Shown here in pieces: positions 57,442-64,000 of a stretch of 64,000 nt of DNA (its first letter is position 1; each line of letters begins with the position of its first letter). Source of the stretch: Rhipidocladum racemiflorum (taxonomy: Eukaryota; Streptophyta; Magnoliopsida; Poales; Poaceae); contig CM070580.1 of the NCBI GenBank assembly GCA_036346355.1, forward strand, positions 28,625,374 through 28,689,373. The letters are read 5' to 3'. The position numbers were made by a program, and so were the translations under genes. The notes beneath the pieces are model-generated. The model saw only the letters and a list, made by a program, of their open reading frames with translations, searched no databases and was not told the origin of the DNA.

Positions 57442-58817
57442 ATGTCTCTTATGGGTCATCTGAATCTTAGAGGCTCTTTACTTCTGCTACTCTGTTTACA
57501 TCTGCTGCTACCACTCTTCATCCCTTTGGCTACAGCAGACATATCCTCTGAGAAGCAAGCTCTCCTTGCTTTTGTCTCTGCAGTCTACCATGGCAACAAG
57601 CTCAACTGGGGTCAAAATATCTCATTGTGCTCATGGCATGGTGTAACATGCTCAGCGGATCCATCACGTATATCTGCCCTTAGGGTACCAGCTGCTGGGT
57701 TGATTGGTGCAATTCCTCCAAATACTCTTGGCAAGCTTGTCTCCCTCCAGGTGTTAAGCCTGAGGTCTAATCGTTTGAGTGGAAGCCTTCCGTCTGATAT
57801 TACCTCACTTCCTTCTTTACATTCCATATTTCTTCAGCACAATGAACTGTCAGGAGATTTGCCTTCTTTTTTCTCTCCGAGCCTTAATACCCTTGATCTT
57901 TCCTACAACTCCTTTACAGGAGAAATCCCTACAAGTTTGCAAAATCTTACCCACTTATCTATCCTTAATTTAGCAGAGAATTCTCTGTCTGGACCAATCC
58001 CCAATCTTAAACTTCCAAGTCTAAGACAATTAAATCTGAGCAACAATGTGTTGAATGGCTCAATCCCTCCCTTCCTCCAAATATTCTCAAATAGCTCATT
58101 CTTGGGGAACCCTGGATTGTGCGCACCGCCTCTAGCTGAATGTTCTGGTCATCCTTCACCAACACCCTCCCCAGAGTCTTCATTGCCACCATCACCAACA
58201 TTGCCCCATTGTAGTAAGAAAGTAGGCACTGGCTTTATAATTGCGGCTGGCTGCTGTTGGGGGCTTTGCTGTACTTCTGCTAGTTGCCGTGATGTTCACT
58301 GTGTTCTTTTCAAAGAAGAAGGAGAAGAAAGAAGATGGAGTGAATTACAATGGTAAGGGGACTCATGGTGTGAGGATTGAGAAGCGTAAAGAGGAATTGA
58401 GCAGTGGTGTTCAAATGGCTGAGAAGAACAAGCTGGTTTTCTTGGACGGATGCAGTTACAACTTTGACTTGGATGATTTACTGAGAGCTTCTGCGGAAGT
58501 CCTTGGCAAGGGGAGTTATGGAACTGCCTACAAAGCTATACTTGAGGATGGCACTATTGTGGTCGTCAAGAGGCTAAAGGATGTTGTGGCAGGGAAGAAA
58601 GAATTTGAGCAGCAGATGGATCTCATCGGGAGAGTAGGCAAACATGCCAGCCTCGTACAGCTTCGTGCTTACTACTACTCAAAGGATGAGAAGCTTGTTG
58701 TTTATGAGTATATTGCTATTGGCAGCTTTTCAGCCATGTTACACGGTATGCTAATGCCTTTCACCGTTACATATTTATTTTAATGTGAAATTGATTAATC
58801 GTGAAAACTGTTATGAA

Positions 58818-59327
58818 TCTCTACTATTCTAAAGCAGCACTTGGTGGCAGTGGTCCGTTATTCCCATGTCATTAATTGCCGCTTAATTGCCCTGCTTAAT
58901 TGCCCTACGCAAGAAACGAAGCGTTGCTTTAATTAGCCAGCTTTCGCAAGAAACGAAGCGTTAAAGATAGATGTTTGATCTTGTGAAGTAAATTTTTTTA
59001 TTTTTTAATCTTTATTTTTCGTTACTCCCTCCGGTTTAGTAATATCTGTCGTTTTGGACATAGTGATGATCAAACTTCCGAAACTTTGACTAACAATATA
59101 TTTTTAAATATTTAAATTGGATACATAAAAATTATATGTGTAGACTTGTCTCGAGAAGTACTTTCATAATATTATAATTTTATTGGGTTTTAGAAATATA
59201 TTATAATAAAAATTAGCGGTCAAAGTTGTGTTTTGAAGACCGTGTTGATGTCCAAAACGACAGATATTACTAGACTGGAGGGAGTATCAATTTTGTTTTT
59301 CGTAGCAACGCACGGGCATGTAACTAG
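58818..59327 (+). mobile_element. Helitron inserted in copia LTR, carries a Stowaway
   Basis: TCTCTACTATTCTAAAGCAG at 58818, preceded by A, to GCACGGGCATGTAACTAG at 59327, followed by T. Without the 262 bp of nested Stowaway plus one TA, it is 248 bp, exactly the size of the copy at 39104-39351. The host LTR reads TGTTATGAA then T(A)GCACTTATATTC, so the insertion point is the A^T in the sequence TGTTATGAATATCAC of the intact LTR. Confidence 0.92.
59025..59284. mobile_element. Stowaway MITE nested in Helitron
   Basis: CTCCCTCCGGTTTAG to CTAGACTGGAGGGAG, 260 bp, TA at 59023-59024 and 59285-59286. The empty site (TTGTTATCAATTTTG) is visible in the sister Helitron at about 39140, confirming the borders. 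Confidence 0.95.
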
Positions 59328-61785
59328 TAGCACTTATATTCATCATAAGGCCAATAGGTCGGAATATATACATATACACACGGTACAAAAGAAAAACCTA
59401 TACAAGGCAATTACTATACAAAGCAATATGTGATAATAGTAATCTGTATACAAGGTAATATGTGATACTAACAATCTTTATACAAAGCAATATAGGATAC
59501 TATCTAATCCCCCAACCCCCTCAAACACATGGCGGATCAACAACGCAGAGTTTGGAGAGAGAAAAGTTGTGTTGAGCTCTAGTTTGTCTTTTCGTGAAGA
59601 AGTCTGCCAACTGAAGCTTTGAAGGCACGTACTGAAGAGCCATGATTTGATCTTGTACCTATGGTCGCATGTAGAAATCATCAACACCGATATGCTTGGT
59701 GAGTTCATGCTTCACCGGGTCTTGAGCAATGCTAATAACACCTGTACTGTTAGATAAAAGAAGAGTCAGTATAGAAACAAAAACACCAAAATCGCGAATA
59801 ACCATCGTAGTCAAATAACTTTTGCTATCAAAAGAGCTATAGCTTGCGACTCAGCCTCAGCACTCGAACAAGAAATTGTTGTCTGCTTCTTAATCTTCCA
59901 AGTAATATGAGAACCACCAAGGAAAACACAATAGGCAGAAAGAGATCAACAATTAGAGTGATCACAAGCCCAGGTAGCATCAGCATATGCTTGGAGCTGT
60001 AAGAAGATGGAGCATGAAAAGAAAAGACAGCGAAAGATAGTTACACGAAGATATAGCAGAACACGAAGAAGATGACTATATTGGAGTTGAGTAGGAGCAG
60101 AAAAAAATTAACTCAAGATATGCACTGGATACGAAATGTCAGGACGAGTGACACCAAGGTAAACAAGATTTTGAACAAGATGGCGATAGCAAGTAGGATC
60201 CTCAGAGGTTCACCATCAGTAGGTCGAAGATGAACATTGAGCATCATGGGGGTCTCAGTTGTGCGTTGACCAGTGAGAGAAGCACGATCAAGAAGATTCT
60301 AAATATACTTCGCTTGGGACAGGAAGAGGCCCTTAGGTGTAGAAGAAACCTCAATCCCAAGGAAGTAGCGAATAGGACCCATATTAGACATGAGAAACCA
60401 CTCAGTGAGACGTGCCTTCACAAAGGCAATATACTAGGAACCAGCTCTAGTGATGATCATGTCACTAACATACAGAAGGAGAAGAGTCCGACCACGAGGC
60501 GAAGTGTGAACAAAAAACACAAGATCATGAGCACTAGCAGAAAGCCAGCAACAATGACCACGGAAGAAAAATGCTCAAACCAGGAACGAGGGGCTTGCTT
60601 AAGCCCATAAGATAGCGGCAAAGCTGATAAACCATACCCTCAGGAACAGAATACCCCGGTGGTAGCTGCATATAGATCTCACGTAGCTCACCATTAAGAA
60701 AGGCATTCTTGAAATCAAGAGAAGGATCACGCACGAACAAAGGCCACAGCAAGAAGAGTACGAACAGTGGTCATGTGTGAGTCACATGAGTAAAAGTCTC
60801 ATCATAATTATGACTATACTCCTGCTGAAAACTACATGCCATGCGATGTGCCTTGTAGTGCTCAAGAGCGTGGTTATCACGACACTCCGGTGAGGCGAGT
60901 CGCCTCCGAGGTGTCTATACGCCTAGGCGACAGTTAGACGACCAAACAAAATGAGCAGCAATACACAATTATTCACTTCAAGTAGCAGCACAGCAGCAGC
61001 GGCATATGAGTAGTAGTAGAGGGGGCAGAGGGGGATGGGGATCAGCAGCAGATGTAGCTCGCTGGTGAGAAACTCCCAAAGACATCGACCACGCATGTGA
61101 AGACGCATATGTAGAACCCAGTATCGATAATTGAGACCATTGAAAATATCGGGCAGCGAGAGAATGGTGCCTGAGGAAGAACTATAAGATGACGACATTT
61201 TTTTAGCTCATCCAACGGAAGCAGCCAAGTCGAGCCAAAACCATACTATAATCGGTTTTGCAATCAGTTTTGGAGGCAGGCAAACGACGTGCGGCGTCAC
61301 GGGCGAGCTTAGACCGGAGGCGGTGCGGTGTCATCGCGGGGGAGGGGGGGTAGCGCGGTCGAAGCCAGGTCAGCAGCCTCTTCTTCTTCCTTCTGGGAGA
61401 AGCCGACGGCAAGATGCGGTGTTGGTAGTGTAGGCAGAGGAGGCCGGTGGAGCGGAAAGGTCGGAGCGAAGGAGACCGGCAGACAGCGCAGCAGTGGGAA
61501 GAGCCATAGGAAAAGCGGCTGCGGTCGGCCAACAAGGAGAAGGTGGTGGAGCAAGTGCAACGCTAGTGAAACCCTAACCTTGCTCTGATACCATGTTATG
61601 AATATCACTTATATTCATCATGAGGCGAATAGGCTAGAATATATACATGTACATGCGGGTACAAAATGAAAGCCTATACAAGGCAATATCTATACAAAGC
61701 AATATGGGATACTAGTGATCTCAATACAAGGTAATATGGGATAATAGCAATCTTTATAGAAGGCAATATAGGATGTTGTCTAACA

Positions 61786-62160
61786 AAAACTGGGAGCCTA
61801 ACAGTTCATTCTTAGCAAATATTACAAACATATGCATCCCTGAGCTAACAAATCCAATTTGCATGCAAAAATGACATGCTCATCACAAGCTATAAAATGT
61901 AGGAAATATGAGTTACATGACTGTTAACTTATCAGTTGAACTTACAACATTGCCTAGAGATAGATGGACGACTTTATTTCTTCTATTGAGTTAGAGGACT
62001 CCCTGCATTGTTGCTCATCCACTCACTGAAGTTGGGTTGATCTTGTTACCAAAAGTTTAGCTTAAAGTATTTGTACCAAGAAGTATTACTTCTGTAGACT
62101 GTGTGGCAATGTTCAAGTATTACATTGATATTATTTCTCACTAAAGCACTGATGAACAGG
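61786..62160 (+). other. Original kinase intron, 3' part
   Basis: Remainder of the receptor kinase intron between the copia element and the acceptor at 62160 (GATGAACAG). No other feature. Confidence 0.6.
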
Positions 62161-62296
62161 TATTAAGGGTATTGCTGAGAAAACACCATTAGACTGGAAT
62201 ACCAGGATGAAGATTATACTTGGAACAGCATATGGTATTGCACACATTCATGCAGAAGGTGGCTCCAACCTCGCCCATGGCAATATCAAGTCAACC

Positions 62297-64000
62297 TGTT
62301 GGAAACATGCGCAATATTTTAATTCCAGATTTTATATTGAGGCAAATACTACAGATAAATAGTGATGCACACAGAAAATCTAATAGCAGGCTACACATTG
62401 TACTTCCAAACATGTATACTTCAAGAATGCGATCAAGTTGAACGATCGCTAATGACTTACAGTTGGGCTTGATGAAGAACAGGACGATGTGCAGAAGAGG
62501 TCGTGGAAGTAGTCGACGCCGATTTAAGCGTAAAGCAGAGCGGTCAGCGATTCTTGCGCCGCCGAAACCTTATTGCCGCCCGTCGCAGTGATCTCTGCGG
62601 CAATGGCTCGGAGATACCGCTCACCCTCCTTCACGGTGCACGCCGAGGAGAAAGGCCGGCGAGGTTCAACAGCTCAACACAACAGTACAGTTCTCACAGG
62701 AGGAAGGAAAGAAGGGAATTGGAAAATTCAGTGCTTTGGCCTGGACGTCTCGTGTCTTATATAGCCTTCAACCAAGAATCGTCTCCATTACTCGCTAGTA
62801 ATCGACAAAGACTAAGCACCGTAATCGATCGAATTTAAACAGGCTTAATGCACTAGTAACTGCTAATTCAAACAAAATAATGGTAATTATGCAGTCTTCT
62901 GACCAGTACAAAAAGCTAAATAGTTGCATGATTCAGCCAAATAAAAGGTGAATTCATAGTGCACGAGACACACGGCCTTGCGCGGCTCGTCGCAAGTCAC
63001 AAGTCACGCTGGATTTTCACGCCGAAAATACGCGAATCTGCTGGCCAGCGTGTGTGTGTTAGCCAGTATTCACCCTATGCCATCTCCATGCCAAGTGTCA
63101 CATTAATCAAGAGGTGGGAAAGACTCCACCTTTTAAATTGACCTTCCTCCACTTGGCTAGGCAATATGGTACTAAATCATGCATGCTATGGAATTAAAGG
63201 AAATGGGCCATGGGCCAATTTCTAACAATCCCCCACCAATTCCATAGCAAACAGCAGAAAAGATAACAAAGATTGTCAGATCTTGAATTGTTGTTAATAT
63301 ACCGATCTTTTGGTGTAAGTCCCGTGCACGGTTGAACTTGCACCTAGATTAACAAGATTTATCCTCTCACCGTATTGAATGGACTATGCCTTGAATTCAT
63401 AGCTTTTTGTGATCGGACTTCACTTGAAAACCATCACCGATACTAGGTCGCTAATAAACCACGCCTTCACGGGCGTTATATGGTCATGCTCCCGTATACG
63501 CTCATGAGCTTTCTAGAGAATGCCCCATTCTCGTGAACTGCGACCTCACAGTTATGCTCAAGTAGGTGTATTCATTATAGGTATCCTGTAGGCCAATACC
63601 TTTTTCTTTCATTTTGACACTAGAATACATTAAGGCTTTAAGCCAACCTTCCATACAGTCGAGAGTACTTTGTCTATTAGGACACAGTACAATTTAATAA
63701 TATGTACTCTCTTGTTACAACATCAACTTGTTTTTCCCACTACCTAATTTACGGGATCTCCGATCAGGAAGGTATGGGTTACCATTGTGTTGTAACTCAA
63801 ATGGGCCTCATACCCATGTCCATAGACGCAACGGAAATCGTTTTCCTTGCAAGTCCTTTTGTAAAAGGATCTGCCAGATTTTTCTCAAAGGCGAACATAA
63901 TTCACAGAATTACTCGGAGTTTCTCGGTTTTACGATGATTTAAGCCTGCGCTTCACATGTCTGGAGGACTTCATGTTATCCTTAGTACTCATAACCTTAA
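62297..64000 (-). mobile_element. Second Ty1-copia element, 3' part, in kinase exon 2
   Basis: The minus-strand 3' LTR is 62297-63227 (931 bp), TGTTAGAAATTGG to CATGTTTCCAACA, with inverted terminal TGTTRGAAA. A TATATAAGAC promoter box lies at 62755-62764. A polypurine tract (GGAATTGGTGGGGGAT) directly follows at 63228-63243. Around 63855-63885 the minus strand encodes LADPFTKGLA, the conserved end of copia RNase H, and the remainder to 64000 continues upstream pol. The other end lies outside the window. Confidence 0.85.
63228..63243 (-). other. Polypurine tract of second copia element
   Basis: Minus strand GGAATTGGTGGGGGAT abutting the LTR start TGTTAGAAA at 63227. Confidence 0.75.

Larger units (their letters stand above)
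58809..61785 (-). mobile_element. Ty1-copia element in kinase intron, internally deleted
   Basis: Perfect target duplication AAAAC at 58804-58808 and 61786-61790. 5' LTR (minus) 61594-61785, 192 bp, TGTTAGACAACATCC to ATATTCATAACA; the adjoining primer site TGGTATCAGAGC is at 61582-61593. The left LTR (58809 to about 59508) is split by a Helitron. The interior retains a gag start (61198 leftward, SLPDIFNGLNYRYWVLHM), a piece of RT (FKNAFLNGELREIYMQLPPG, about 60700-60640) and RNase H relics, all with stops. At about 2 kb internal it is a deleted, non-autonomous copy. Confidence 0.85.
57442..62296 (+). pseudogene. LRR receptor-like kinase (At5g58300-like), disrupted
   Basis: Plasma-membrane receptor kinase of the LRR-III class. 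Exon 1 (57442-58745) encodes a signal peptide (Leu-rich, ending ATAD), an N-cap (SLCSWHGVTC), five or six LRRs (LQVLSLRSNRLSGSLP, LNTLDLSYNSFTGEIP), a Pro/Ser-rich juxtamembrane part and a membrane segment. It then carries the kinase start with glycine loop LGKGSYGTAYKA and lysine VVKRLK. A 4-bp duplication at 58245-58252 shifts the frame at the membrane segment. Exon 2 starts at 62161 and reaches AHGNIKST, where a copia LTR begins at 62297. HGN replaces HRD, as in the 'probable inactive' members. The rest of the kinase lies outside the window, if anywhere. Confidence 0.85.

Overview
The window is nuclear DNA from a grass (Poaceae). The evidence is intron-rich plant genes with GC-rich 5' exons, Stowaway and Tourist MITEs with TA and TTA target duplications, hAT, Helitron and MULE remnants, a SIRE/Maximus-type Ty1-copia element, and nested LTR elements in introns. 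I do not assign a species. Much of the sequence is transposon-derived; two genes look intact, and a receptor-kinase gene has been destroyed by insertions.

Layout. 1-430: old Ty3-gypsy LTR fragment. 1427-3214 (-): four-exon ribosomal protein L10 (uL16) gene, with a 10-nt first coding exon. 3757-4847 and 5561-6096: two non-autonomous hAT elements with 8-bp target duplications, both sitting in tRNA-like sequence. About 8.65-12.45 kb (-): exons of a gene I do not recognise. 13049-14414: probable copia solo LTR. 15485-20999 (-): complete six-exon plastid SufC (ABCI6) gene; a hAT transposase fragment lies in its fourth intron. 21.5-25.6 kb (+): four tandemly duplicated 63-nt exons, all open, in the same phase and with conserved splice sites. 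26.4-27.1 kb: MULE transposase fragment, followed on the minus strand by a broken proteasome alpha-6 fragment beside a (CT)n(GT)n microsatellite.

31117-34777 (-) looks like a Helitron that captured pieces of three unrelated genes in one orientation: MRL7-like (two pieces), a BTB/POZ At3g05675-like gene, and seven exons of the NOL6/Nrap nucleolar gene. 35.2-37.0 kb holds an 838-bp tandem duplication, 38.7 kb a 27-bp minisatellite, and 39.1 kb a 248-bp Helitron. 40541-51974 (-): a nearly full-length SIRE copia element with LTRs, primer-binding site, gag, pol and a broken third ORF. 52058-55491: a 3.4-kb gypsy solo LTR with a perfect TATTT duplication.

57442-62296 (+) is an LRR receptor-like kinase gene, now dead. 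It has a 4-bp duplication frameshift in its membrane segment. A copia element (58809-61785, AAAAC duplication) lies in its intron, with a Helitron inside that element's LTR and a Stowaway inside the Helitron. A second copia LTR starts at 62297 inside kinase exon 2.

The two intact genes are housekeeping genes: cytosolic translation (RPL10) and plastid Fe-S cluster assembly (SUFC). They do not form a pathway together. The most unusual structures are the exon array at 22.7-25.6 kb, the multi-gene Helitron, the datable nest of insertions in the kinase gene, and the CCGGA-motif clusters scattered through the SIRE element.
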